Source: Byssochlamys sp. IMV 00236
Taxonomy: Eukaryota > Ascomycota > Eurotiomycetes > Eurotiales > Thermoascaceae
Reading direction: 5' to 3'
Length of the DNA: 10,452 bases
Assembly: GCA_001931875.2 (NCBI GenBank)
Contig: MSJH02000044.1
Span: 1-10,452, forward strand
Shown piece after piece: positions 1 through 8,110 of the stretch. Under the pieces are notes generated by a model that ran no database searches, was not told where the DNA came from, and saw only the letters and a list, made by a program, of their open reading frames with translations. The position numbers were made by a program, and so were the translations under genes. Each line of letters opens with the position of its first letter. The first letter of the stretch is position 1.

Positions 1-22
1 AAAAAAAAAAAAAAAAAAAAAA
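1..22. repeat. A22 homopolymer at window edge
   Basis: The window opens with 22 consecutive A residues. The run is cut by the window edge, so its true length is unknown. It could be the 3' tail of a retroelement copy lying to the left or a simple A-rich tract. Nothing here separates the two. Confidence 0.6.
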
Positions 23-253
23 GTCGCTGTTTCCTTGTATTTGATATTTACAATTATTCCCTTTCCCTTTAATATCCCCCCTTTTTTTTTTCTCTCTCTC
101 TCTTTACACTGATTAACTTTATCAACATAATAAAAGTTTGATACAAACTTGTAAAGTACACATTTATTACGCTCTTCTTTTTTTCTTGTTAGATGTAATA
201 TTTATAGTATGTATATGATAACTCGGTTTCTTTTTTCGTATTTACATTCTAGG
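23..253. other. 3' flank of the nucleotidyltransferase gene
   Basis: This AT-rich, non-coding stretch lies downstream of the minus-strand gene that stops at 254. It has a T9 run next to a (CT)n tract at about 83-105. It also has a perfect small hairpin at 134-150: AAGTTTG, a 3-nt ATA loop, then CAAACTT. It is probably 3' UTR and intergenic DNA. I see no gene in it. Confidence 0.5.
163..168 (-). terminator. candidate polyadenylation signal AATAAA
   Basis: The plus strand reads TTTATT, so the minus strand reads the canonical AATAAA. It lies about 86 nt downstream of the TAA stop of the minus-strand nucleotidyltransferase gene, a plausible 3' UTR distance for a fungal gene. No transcript data support it, and AATAAA is frequent by chance in AT-rich DNA. 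Confidence 0.35.
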
Positions 254-2562
254 TTATTTTGAAGCACGAAGCCTGTTGTTGCTTTTGTTTTTTGGCGGTC
301 TATGATTGGTATTATTTTTACTATTGCTTTTTGACGGTTTCTTATGCTTGCTCTTGTTGCTACCATTGTTGATCGCTGTTGCTGTGGAAACAAATGACTT
401 GCTGTTGGCAACCGGTCGTTTTGTTGTTGCAGTGGTTGGCGCTGGAGCAATCTTTACTATTTCTGCCAGAGTCTTTTTCTTTTCTTCACTGTCGCTATTA
501 TTATCATTATTATTATTATTACTGTCTACATTAGTGTTATCGCCATGTCTTTTCACCGTAGACCATCGTCGTGGGCCTACTGTTGGAGCTCCCATCTCCT
601 TTGATGTATGCGCATGGCCCGAAATCGATGGCCATTCCATACCATTCGATTGTCTACGTAGCGGCCTTTCCTCAGACTGCTTTTGCTGTTGATGATGATG
701 TGAATTCTGATGATCAAATACTTTCTTTCTTTGATATCCATTTCTCTTGACAAATCCTTCTTTATTATCCTCACGCTGTCTAGTAGGCTTCTTTTGATGT
801 CTCGTAAACAAGCTATCTATTGATCGCGGATGATTTGTATCCTTACTGATGTTCAACATCGATAACAAGCTTGAAGGAACAGGCGACAGAGGATGACTAC
901 CATGACGTGTAGTTCGGCTTTGGATTATTGTATCCAGAGCTTGTGAAGAACTAAAACGGGGATAAAACGTCGAATGAAGTGCTGATGGTCTATATGATGA
1001 GCTCGAGGGAGCTTTTGGCAATTGTTGATAGTGACAGATGCCGTCGACCATGCTCTTTCGACGATCATGAGGATGTGCTGTGAGTTCAATTTTGTGATTA
1101 TCGTCAGAATAGGTAGGCAGGGTGAGTGAAAAGATGTTGGTCGTGGGTATGTCTGTGTTGTGATCAGAGGCATGGAACATGTGCTTATACGGCGCACAGA
1201 TCGTCTCTAGATCAGCGTGATCAAGAACCAAGTCTAAACATCGTTGAAACTCACATCTTAATCCTAAAACCGAGGTTACATCTGCAGAGTTACCGAGGTT
1301 TCTTTGAGTGTTAAACGGTTCTTCTACGCACAAGCTCGTCCTATTCCTTCCAGTATCCCATCCTTTCTCATTCTTTGTCAGATACTTTCCCTGCCGCACA
1401 GATACAACTTGACTGTCATAATCAAATTCGATAGCAAATCGACGAAAGAACGCATATAGTAATCCTCCAAGGCTCTCCTTATTCTTTAGCCCAAATCCTT
1501 TCCACTTTTTGATGTCATCACAAAAGTAATACTCATCGTTATTCAATTCTTCATTTTCTGTCGCATGAAGGATTGGCAAAATAGGAGGTTCACGCTGCTG
1601 TAGAAAGTTGATGATCATGCATGTCCATGTGTAAGATGATAATGTTCCACCGTTGGCTGGTAATAACACAATATGAATCATCTTGGTCCATTCTACATTT
1701 TTTTCAATCGCTTACCTGCGTCGTTTAATTGCCTCTGTTTGGTCCAATGCTTGACTGCCATGATCAGCGGTCGTACACGAGGATCAAGGGCGACATAAAC
1801 TTTGATCATCTTTGTATTTTGTAAAGCAAGTGTATTATTTACATTGATATCGCATGAGAGTTGTCTACGAGTCATTAGTTAAAAGAGTCAATATTATGTA
1901 ATAGACATACAACTCTGGGTCAAACAGGCGAACAATGGGTACTTTTGCACGTGGTACACAAACAACATGCTGCATTCCACCTATAAACAACATTGAGCAT
2001 ACCCTCTTTTTTTCATGTATGGTGATTCTTACATCTTTTAAATAATTTTGCAAGTACTCTGACATTTCGTAATCCATTCCATGGCGTAGTGATACACAAA
2101 TCGATATCAGACGAACCTGTACCTAAATCATTCATAGAGGATCTACATAGGGTGTATACAACATGTATAGTTTATTTCGTCTGAGAAACTGTTTGAACTG
2201 CATATATATATTCTATTCTTGTGTCCAATGATCCTTACCCAAACACATGTGCCTTTATATCATGATCCGGCCATTCACTATTCAATAACTTTTCCATCTT
2301 CTTTACAAACTTTAGTCTTCTCTCGTAACTTTCCTTTGTTGGTAAAAGTTTCTAAAAAAAAGTGTTAACAGAGCCCATAATAACTTTGTTCGTTTACCTG
2401 GTAAAGTTGTAAAATGTCTATCGAGAGGTTATCCTCTTGTTGCTTATCGAGAAAATAGGGAACAAAAGAGCTTTTAGACTCATCGGGTGCAAGACATTGG
2501 AACATGGGCTGAGGCACAAAGTTCTCTACCAGTTCTGTATAATTATCTGTGGATGCCTGCAT
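254..2562 (-). CDS. Cid1/GLD-2-type terminal nucleotidyltransferase (non-canonical poly(A)/poly(U) polymerase), six exons
   Basis: Predicted to add non-templated A or U residues to RNA 3' ends. Exons on the minus strand: 2562-2398, 2351-2239, 2142-2033, 1980-1911, 1864-1716, 1656-254. All junctions are GT..AG. Introns are 46, 96, 52, 46 and 59 nt. The spliced CDS is 2010 nt (669 aa) and stays in frame throughout. Residues 93-109 carry the polymerase-beta fold signature GSS...SDIDLC, with metal-binding D105 and D107. The third carboxylate is D158 in LSCDINVNN. DPRVRPLIMAVKHWTK and REPPILPIL are typical central-domain motifs of the family. The PAP-associated domain starts near ESLGG (263) and includes CVEEPFNTQRNLGN at about 310-323. 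The remaining roughly 300 residues are low complexity, rich in Ser, Asn, Lys and His, with a poly-Asn run and a basic C-terminus. The start is the first ATG in frame; the frame stays open further upstream without an ATG, so a further 5' exon is possible. The Tc1-like element at 2720 begins 157 bp upstream. Confidence 0.88.
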
Positions 2563-2719
2563 CCTCTTCTTAAATTCTTTGTCAAGATGTTTCCCTTTAC
2601 TGAATGAACTTTTTACAAAGAAAAAATTAAAAATAGAGGGGAAAACTTTTTGTCACTATAAAAAAAACAAAGTTGAAGTCACGTAGCTGTCCCTGTTGTT
2701 CCAAAATAGTAATATTATA
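2563..2719 (-). promoter_or_regulatory. short upstream region of the nucleotidyltransferase gene
   Basis: These 157 bp lie between the gene's first usable ATG and the apparent edge of a Tc1/mariner-like element. On the minus strand it is T-rich, with TTTTTTTTATAG followed by further pyrimidine runs. That could be a TATA-like element or a 3' splice site of an unseen 5' exon. If the start at 2562 is right, the proximal promoter is confined to this stretch plus transposon DNA. Confidence 0.3.
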
Positions 2720-3861
2720 CAGTGCTTCCAACAAGTAATGTCACAGCCAATCAAAATCTATATTTGAGAGCTGTAAAAAAGTAGGTCGTAAGTGCATCTT
2801 AACTGAAGAACATAAAACGACTGTGATCAACTTCATTGATGCTAATCCCTCTGCTACTGTTGTTGAAGTGACCGAGCATTTATTGAAGCAATTTCATGAT
2901 CTTAAAGTATCACGCAGCACTGTTAATAACTTTATAAGATGTGAATGAAACCTTTCGTTGAAAAAAGCAGATTTTCATTCTATTGAGAGAAACAGTCCAG
3001 CAAAGATTGAGGAGCGGTACAATTGAGTTTGTAAATGGAAAAATACAGGCATGAACTTTCTGACGAATTACGTGTTTCTTGACGAGTCTGCTTTTGATGT
3101 CAATATGAAACGGTCAAGAGCTTGGTCTAAAAAAGGTACGCATGCTATTATTACCCGACGAACAACGAGAGCAAATACGACGTCTATATTGGGCGCTATC
3201 TCTGCCTCGGGTTTGATTACTGTCGGCATAAAAAAACCAAGACCTGCTAAGAAAAGAAAAGCTGAAGGATATATAAGCTCAGGAACTGCCACTGGTCACT
3301 ACATTAGTTTCTTAAAAATGACTCTCGACGAAATGGACAAATACCCATATATGAAAGGCCACTATATTGTTATGGATAATGCACCCATTCACACGCATGA
3401 AAACATAAAGAAGTACGTTGAGTATCGAGGATACAGATGTGTGTATCTTCATACTTACTCTCCTGAGCTTAATCCAATTGAACAATTCTGGGCAGTGGCA
3501 AAGAGTAAAGTTAAGCGTCATAGGTTTTTGCAGGAAGACACCTTGCCCAAGAGGATTACAGAAGTCTGCAACAATGTGAAGCAAAGTCATTTCAAAGGGT
3601 TCGTCTCGCATTCTTGCCAGTGTTGGGACAAATGTCGAAACAGGCAACCTATGTAATGACCCAAACGAATACGCGATCAGAGAAAACGGTAAGTAGCAAT
3701 CAGACAAAAAAAAAATACGCGTTATACACTCTTTCTGGAAAGTAAATTCGCCTGTGATCGATAATAAATACACCCATGGTGAGAACAAGATTCATGTTGC
3801 ATGAAATGTAAATTCGTCGTCGCCAAGAGTATTTTCGTAATATTTGTTGTATTTAGCACTG
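2720..3861 (+). mobile_element. Tc1/mariner-like DNA transposon A, degenerate
   Basis: It encloses the DD34E transposase pseudogene. The proposed left end, CAGTGCT at 2720, follows a TA at 2718-2719. The proposed right end is the inverse, AGCACTG, ending at 3861. Inside both ends a second block matches (CAACAA on the left, TTGTTG on the right), with a 3-nt length difference between the arms. The right end is followed by AT rather than the TA expected of this superfamily, so the boundary is tentative. The length of about 1.14 kb fits a Tc1-type element. The transposase itself is certain; the exact ends are not. Confidence 0.5.
2739..3656 (+). pseudogene. Tc1/mariner (IS630-like, DDE) transposase with two in-frame TGA stops
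   Basis: One continuous frame of 306 codons, broken only by TGA at 2946-2948 and 3024-3026. The N-terminal part (about 2751-2945) contains TEEHKTTVINFID and VSRSTVNNFIR, an HTH-type DNA-binding region. The catalytic part, from ATG 3051, is intact: FLDESAF carries the first Asp, IVMDNAPIHTH the second, and YSPELNPIEQFW the Glu, with 34 residues between the second Asp and the Glu (DD34E). A lysine- and arginine-rich linker (PRPAKKRKAEG) follows the first Asp. The 201-residue ORF from 3051 lacks the DNA-binding region, so it should not transpose on its own. There are no frameshifts, which suggests fairly recent inactivation. Confidence 0.85.
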
Positions 3862-3869
3862 ATATTGAC
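3657..3869. other. non-coding tail of transposon A
   Basis: This stretch lies between the transposase stop and the small minus-strand ORF. It contains an A10 run at about 3706-3715 and two similar segments, GTAAATTCGCC at about 3741 and GTAAATTCGTC at about 3809. It ends with the proposed right terminus of element A. No gene is visible. Confidence 0.4.
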
Positions 3870-4166
3870 TTAAGTGTTCAAAGATTCACAAATCAAAACT
3901 AGCCTGTCCTCATGGTCCTTGCTCTGACTCGCTTGTCCCGCCCTTTTTGCTCTCTGGCGCGTACACCTGGAACGTTCTCCCAGTTGCCTCTTCTTGTGCT
4001 CTGGGTTCCTTTTTTTTTGTTTAAACAATCCTGGGTAGTTATCGCTACCCTCCCCAGAATGCACCTTGGTGGTAAGTAAAATTAATATTAGGATATGTGC
4101 TCTAATACTAACATACTTTTTCTCTCTTTTTCTACATATAAACTCATTATCTCTCTCTTTTGACAT
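3870..4166 (-). CDS. hypothetical small basic protein (98 aa) starting inside the inverted repeat
   Basis: I do not recognise this ORF. It begins MSKERDNEF and has a hydrophobic stretch, AHILILILLTTK. The C-terminal half is strongly basic and rich in Gln, Arg and Lys, with RCTRQRAKRAGQASQSKD. The start codon and first nine codons lie inside the 141-bp inverted repeat. An identical ATG start therefore exists in the other arm at 10427, facing the opposite direction. That suggests the 5' end of a repeated element gene, possibly truncated or decayed here. The plus strand across the same DNA has an intron-like pattern instead, so the coding strand is unclear. Confidence 0.25.
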   Translation of the reverse strand: MSKERDNEFICRKREKKYVSIRAHILILILLTTKVHSGEGSDNYPGLFKQKKRNPEHKKRQLGERSRCTRQRAKRAGQASQSKDHEDRLVLICESLNT

Positions 4167-4281
4167 GATGTCGTTTTATTCAAACATATTTTTCTTTGTC
4201 GTCTTTTTACGTAAATAATTTTTTTTTATTTTATGACAACATTTTATAAAATTAATGTCAATAATTAATAAAAATACAGTA
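4141..4281. repeat. left arm of a perfect 141-bp inverted repeat
   Basis: The 141 bases are the exact reverse complement of 10312-10452, with no mismatch found in base-by-base reading, including the T9/A9 run. Identity stops abruptly at the inner edge: after 4281 on this side and before 10312 on the other. The inner edge reads TACTGTATTTTT going into the repeat. A TA dinucleotide precedes CTGTA in both copies, as would fit two insertions of a TA-targeting element. The outer limit cannot be set because the right arm runs off the window, so the real repeat may extend further left. Confidence 0.95.
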
Positions 4282-4338
4282 ATTAGATAACTGGGTTGAT
4301 AACCTGGTAGCCATCACAGCATTGATGGTTGTCTACTA
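4282..4338. other. spacer between inverted repeat and Tc1-like element B
   Basis: A short host or older-element sequence ending in TA at 4337-4338, which is the left target-site copy of element B. It contains the imperfect hairpin GATAACTGGGTTGATAACC. No gene is visible. Confidence 0.4.
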
Positions 4339-4364
4339 CAGTCATACATAATTCGGTTTCGTAC
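4339..4364 (+). repeat. left terminal inverted repeat of element B
   Basis: A 26-bp terminus starting CAGTCATACATAATTCGG and ending TTTCGTAC. It pairs with 5632-5656 and is preceded by the TA target site. Confidence 0.85.
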
Positions 4365-4507
4365 AAAAATGTAAATCAACCTTCCGCAAATTTTATATCA
4401 AATGTTTGGAAAGCCATTGCTCCTCCCCTTCAGTGTTTAGAGACTCCATGTTTATAAAGAATAAGCTTTGGCATGCTTATTGGAAGAATATAAAATAAAA
4501 AGAAAAA

Positions 4508-5523
4508 TCAATATTTCGTCGACCCTCCTTTTGCGGCAATTACCGCCTCACATCGAGCCTTCATACTTCCGACCAAACATGCCGTTAATCCAGGGCTTAT
4601 TTTCTCCCACTCTTCTCTCAATACAATGCTCAACTCTTCAATATTTCTTATCTCACTTCTTCTTTCCTTGATAAGCTTACCCAAAGCGGCCCAAATATGC
4701 TCTATCGGATTCAAATCAGAACTTTGTGCAGGCCATTACTCAAAGCCCCTGATTTGGGGGTTTTCCTTCCACCATCATGCATAGCCATCAGTATAGAAGC
4801 TAGCTCCATCCTCTTGCTGGCAGAGTTGTGCGAACCAGGGATGAAAGTTTTGGGTTAAAATATTTATGTATTTGTCTTGATCAACTGTGCCGTCAACCAA
4901 GACCAAAAGAACCAAAACCATTAGCATGAAAGCAGCTCCAAAGCATTACTCCACCGCCTCCATACTCCTTCGTTGGTACAATATGCTTAATATCATATCG
5001 TTCACCAACTTTTCTGATGACTCCGGCACCACCATCGTTACCGGTAACGGTGAGCCGAGATTCATCGCTCCAAATGACGCTAGACCGCTGTTCGACCGTC
5101 CAATTGACATGTTCCTGGGCCCAGTGAAGCCTTTTCTTCATGTGCCCTTCTGTCAACGCTGGTTTATGAGCAGCAAAGTAAGAATCATGCCCCACCCTCT
5201 TCAAACTGCTGATAACAGTGTCTGTCTACAGACCTCTACGTCTACGTTATGCAGTTCTAATCTCAGACGGTCGTATGTTACGAATGGATCACCCCTTATG
5301 GTCCTCATAAGCAATCTCTGGGATCTCTCATTGATTTTTTGGGTTCTGCATTTTGGCTTGATTGGTAGAGGCAATCCAGTCTTCCTTATTCTTTCCACAG
5401 TGCTTTGTACTGTTGACTTTGGCATCTCGACAATGTTTGCTATGTCGTCATACGATTGTCCTGCTTTTCCAAGATAATAAATACTCCAGTACTTTCTTTC
5501 TTCGCGAGGTTGATAAGAGCCAT
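4508..5523 (-). pseudogene. Tc1-like transposase, multiply broken
   Basis: Read on the minus strand from ATG 5521-5523. The HTH region reads YYLGKAGQSYDDIANIVEMP, then KSTVQSTVERIRKTGLPLP and a second HTH-like part with YDRLRLELHNVDVEVCRQTL. The catalytic domain follows: VIWSDESRLTVTG (first Asp), GGGGVMLWSCF, QQEDGASFYTDG (second Asp) and SSDLNPIEHIWAALGK (Glu), with about 35 residues between the second Asp and the Glu. Breaks visible: a frame change within the first codons, another near 5205-5215, and one at a T4 run (plus-strand AAAA, about 4904-4907). There is a TGA at 4775-4777, where the context YA?WWK suggests a former CGA Arg codon, and a TAA at 4736-4738. At least three frame changes and two stops mean no protein can be made. 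Confidence 0.88.
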
Positions 5524-5631
5524 GTTATTTAGTTGATACGTTTTCAGCAGATATGGATACTTGTTAAAATATTGAGAAATAAGCAAATTTATAAAAGAAA
5601 ACAGCACAATTTTGACTTTAATTTTTTTTAA

Positions 5632-5656
5632 GTACGAACTGAATTATGTGTGACTG
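5632..5656 (-). repeat. right terminal inverted repeat of element B
   Basis: A 25-bp terminus, the inverse of 4339-4364 with two substitutions and one base missing. It is followed by the TA duplication at 5657-5658. Confidence 0.85.
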
Positions 5657-5658
5657 TA

Positions 5659-6316
5659 GAAGCAGCGATTTGGTAATTAAAATCACAAATAACCAAAACA
5701 TTGATTATGCTCAGAAATCAACTGATTAAAAAAAGGCTTTAGCCGTGTCTGGTACTAGGATCAATATGTGTTCCGTTTTTCCATTCAGAAGAACAAGGAC
5801 CGTACTCAACAAAGCTTAATAATGTTGCTTATTACAAGAAAATTTTACTTTATTTCTTTATAGAAAAGAGAGAATTGGCTGGAATAGGCTATCAGAGGAC
5901 ATTATAAAATAAAGCAAAAGGAGTTTACAATAACCAGCTTATTCTGTTTACTTCATCAAAAACGTCTCCTTTGAGAGGGATTTTTTTCTGTAATATAGAA
6001 GATGTTATCAATCATGTGAAAGAAAGATCTTGAAGAATGATTGAGATATGTATTGTATATATCTGGAAGCAACAAGACTTTTTTCAGAGGGACGATATTC
6101 AATTCTTTGGGGAATAGTATTAAGGAAGATATTGTTTGGCAAAGGCTGTGTTGATAATTTAATTTCTTTTAAAAATAATAAATATTGATTCATAAAGCAG
6201 ATTAAACATAATACATAAAACGGATTACATAAGCATAAAAGGGAGTACATAGAGTCAAATCAGTAAAGGAAAGTAAACATAGACTGGGGGGAAAATGAAC
6301 TGGGTAAAAGTGAATG
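5659..6316. other. AT-rich spacer between element B and the bHLH gene
   Basis: About 660 bp downstream of the bHLH stop. It presumably includes that gene's 3' UTR at its right side. Short open stretches occur on the minus strand at 6008-6250 and about 5750-5815, but neither shows a recognisable domain. I see no tRNA, no clear repeat and no clear polyadenylation hexamer close to the stop. Confidence 0.4.
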
Positions 6317-8025
6317 TTATGTGGATTTACCAGTTGGTGAATCGACCTGCATCTCATCAACGTCTTGTTCATCCTTGTCTTCGAGCTTTTCTCCTGCCAT
6401 CAGTCGCTCAATCGTTGCATCTTTTTCAGACAAGGTCTTCTTTAAAGATGTGATGTATTCGTAGGCATACTGGAGCAGTAACACTTTGGACAGGGGCTTC
6501 ATAGTGGCTGCTTCTGATTGGCTTCCAGGGCTACCTTCATCATCTTCAGTGGATTTCTCGCCCTCGTTAGCATGATGTTTGACTTCTAGCTCCTGGGCCT
6601 GTATCACCTGGGACATGAGCGATTTTTGACGCTTGACATAGCCTTCCTCAACCTCACAGCGCAGTCGGTCAAACCATTCCTTGAGAGAATCGCGTCGCTT
6701 TTGCTCTGCTGCCTTATGCGCCGTTCTTCGAACTTCGAGACCACTCTTGATCTGTGAGTTGAAAGCGATACCTAGTGCAGCACCCTTGCCCTCCATCAAA
6801 TTCTGATAATTTGACCGTGTCGCAAGAATGCGTTCGGCATCCTCTACTGAAGCAACCTGAGAACCACTGAGAGAGAGCATGGTCGGCAGTGCGTTTGTGC
6901 CTGGACGTAATGTAGGACTGATCAAGAGAGGCTTGAGTGCGCGAGGAGAGGCAATTGCCTTGGGGTCGACGGATTCACGTCGTTGCTTCTTTCTGCCAGC
7001 AGGCTTTTCCTTCTTTATGGACGCTCTTTGTTTTCGCGAGGCTATGGATGATGTAGTTGGGCGCGTCGTTGCTGCAACTATGGGCTCGCTATTGAACGGC
7101 GGAAGAGAGGCAGGAGGTAAGGGTGAATCAGCCTTTGGGGTTCTGTTAGAGATCTTCATTAATGAAGCAGGTGTAGCTGGCTCCATTCGCAAAGTATCTT
7201 GAGAGGTATGCGTTGATACATGTCCATTTTGATGAGCATCATTCTTTATATCTACAGTAAAAAGAAAAATAAATAGATGTATAAATGGTAAAGGGACAAT
7301 ACTCTTACTGTCTTTCTGTGGAGAAGTATCAGATGAGATCAGGCTGACCTCATACTGCTGCTGCTGCTGATGCTGTTGCTGTGATTTTTGTAGTTCGGAC
7401 AATTTTTGAGTGATTAATAATTTCGCTTGTTCTAGCTGCTCGTATTGCTCTCGTATCTGATTTGCAGACATAAACCGAGGCTTTTGCTGTTGAGATCCAT
7501 CTGATTGAGGGAGCATCGCGGGGGAAGACAAGGGAGAAAAATCCAAGTCGTTACCAAAATTGACTGATTTATTATTTTGTTGCTGCTGCTGTTGTTGTTG
7601 TTGCTGCTGCTGTAATTGATAACTAAAAGAAGGAGTCATGGCTGGAGAAATGAGGGGTGTGAGCATATCCTATGAATTTTTTTCTTTGGTATAAATTTTA
7701 TCAATGATTATAAAGACATACTGTTTACTACCTCTTGTTCATAACAATCCGAAATTTGTTGAGGAGTTATTCTGTAATGAGGGGATGAATGATTGGCCAG
7801 ATGATGTTTTGGAGCATGATGATAGCTAAGGAATGAATTTACGTGAGGAGAAGAGGTTGTTGGTGTATTTGATTGAAATAAGAGATTGATGTCCTGCTGG
7901 AACTGATCATAGTTATTCGTACTATTGGACTGTTTCTGAGAGTATTGCTGATCATTATTAGACAGGCTTCTCAGCATTTCCATATCATTCATGGTTTCAA
8001 CGAGCTGAAAATTACTTAAATCCAT
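6317..8025 (-). CDS. bHLH transcription factor with poly-Gln tracts and a long loop, three exons
   Basis: A nuclear DNA-binding regulator expected to bind E-box DNA as a dimer. Exons on the minus strand: 8025-7729 (or 7732), 7669-7309, 7251-6317. The first intron (7670-7728, or to 7731) and second intron (7252-7308) are GT..AG, and the CDS is 1593 nt (530 aa). The basic region, residues 394-406, is RRTAHKAAEQKRR. H398, E402 and R406 are the His-Glu-Arg triad that in the family contacts CACGTG-type E-boxes. Helix 1 is DSLKEWFDRLR; helix 2 is PLSKVLLLQYAYEYITSLKK (472-491), followed by a short leucine-containing extension and an acidic tail. Between the helices lie roughly 50 residues, against the usual 5-20. 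N-terminal to this are Gln-rich stretches, a TPLISPAMTPS motif, and basic RKQRASIKKEKPAGRKKQRR, a likely nuclear localisation signal. The ATG at 8025 is the first true ATG in frame. It is unlinked functionally to its neighbours, all of which are transposon debris. Confidence 0.88.
7252..7308 (-). other. 57-nt intron of the bHLH gene, multiple of three and stop-free
   Basis: The donor GTAAGAGT and acceptor TTTTTACTGTAG are both good matches to fungal splice sites. The intron is 57 nt and contains no in-frame stop. If retained it would insert 19 mostly hydrophobic residues (IVPLPFIHLFIFLFTV) into an otherwise polar region. The hydrophobic insert and the strong splice sites indicate it is normally removed. 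Retention would still give a full-length protein. Confidence 0.75.
7353..7382 (-). repeat. Gln-rich repeat tract 2
   Basis: A CAG/CAA-rich run within the bHLH gene encoding QQQHQQQQQ, downstream of a predicted coiled stretch (EQYEQLEQAKLLITQKLSEL). Such tracts vary in length between strains and often act in activation or protein contact. Confidence 0.8.
7577..7612 (-). repeat. Gln-12 microsatellite in the bHLH gene
   Basis: Twelve consecutive CAA/CAG codons, residues about 119-130 of the bHLH protein. The mixed CAA and CAG codons suggest selection on the glutamine run, not only slippage of a pure triplet. Confidence 0.9.
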
Positions 8026-8110
8026 TACCACTTCTCTTTTGAATATGTTCGTTTCTATGGTAATGAAAGAGAGAGAGAGAAGGGAAGAGGGAAAGGAAAA
8101 AGGGGGAGAA
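8026..8110 (-). promoter_or_regulatory. pyrimidine-rich 5' region of the bHLH gene
   Basis: Immediately upstream of the bHLH start, the minus strand is almost pure pyrimidine from about 8108 to 8064, including a (CT)n run. CT-rich tracts just upstream of the start are common in fungal promoters. The CT run followed by CATTACCATAG could also be the end of a 5' UTR intron. No TATA box is obvious. Confidence 0.4.

Larger units (their letters stand above)
4339..5656 (-). mobile_element. Tc1-like DNA transposon B with terminal inverted repeats and TA target duplication
   Basis: The left end reads CAGTCATACATAATTCGG. The right end, read inward on the minus strand, is CAGTCACACATAATTCAG. Both then continue to TTCGTAC, giving 25-26 bp terminal repeats with two mismatches and one 1-nt gap. 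The element is flanked by TA at 4337-4338 and 5657-5658, the duplication made by Tc1/mariner transposases. The length is 1318 bp, usual for a Tc1 element with a single transposase gene. The gene inside is on the minus strand and broken, so the element is non-autonomous now. It lies 57 bp from the left arm of the 141-bp inverted repeat, inside the enclosed region. Confidence 0.88.

Noticed and set aside
1948..1953. CACGTG, the E-box expected for the bHLH protein
   Set aside because: It lies inside exon 4 of the nucleotidyltransferase gene as ordinary codons, away from any promoter, so chance is the better explanation.
3312..3788. 158-codon minus-strand ORF
   Set aside because: Antisense to the intact catalytic part of transposase A. 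No motifs.
4887..5477. 196-codon plus-strand ORF across element B
   Set aside because: It is antisense to clear transposase motifs (SDESRLTVTG, QEDGAS, DLNPIEHIW) and shows no domain of its own.
5750..5815. Short minus-strand open stretch with YGPCSSEWKNGTHIDPSTR
   Set aside because: It looks protein-like, but is about 24 codons with no flanking coding sequence and no family match I can name. It is possibly another relic exon.
6008..6250. 80-codon minus-strand ORF downstream of the bHLH gene
   Set aside because: Low-complexity AT-rich composition, no domain, and likely within 3' UTR or spacer DNA.
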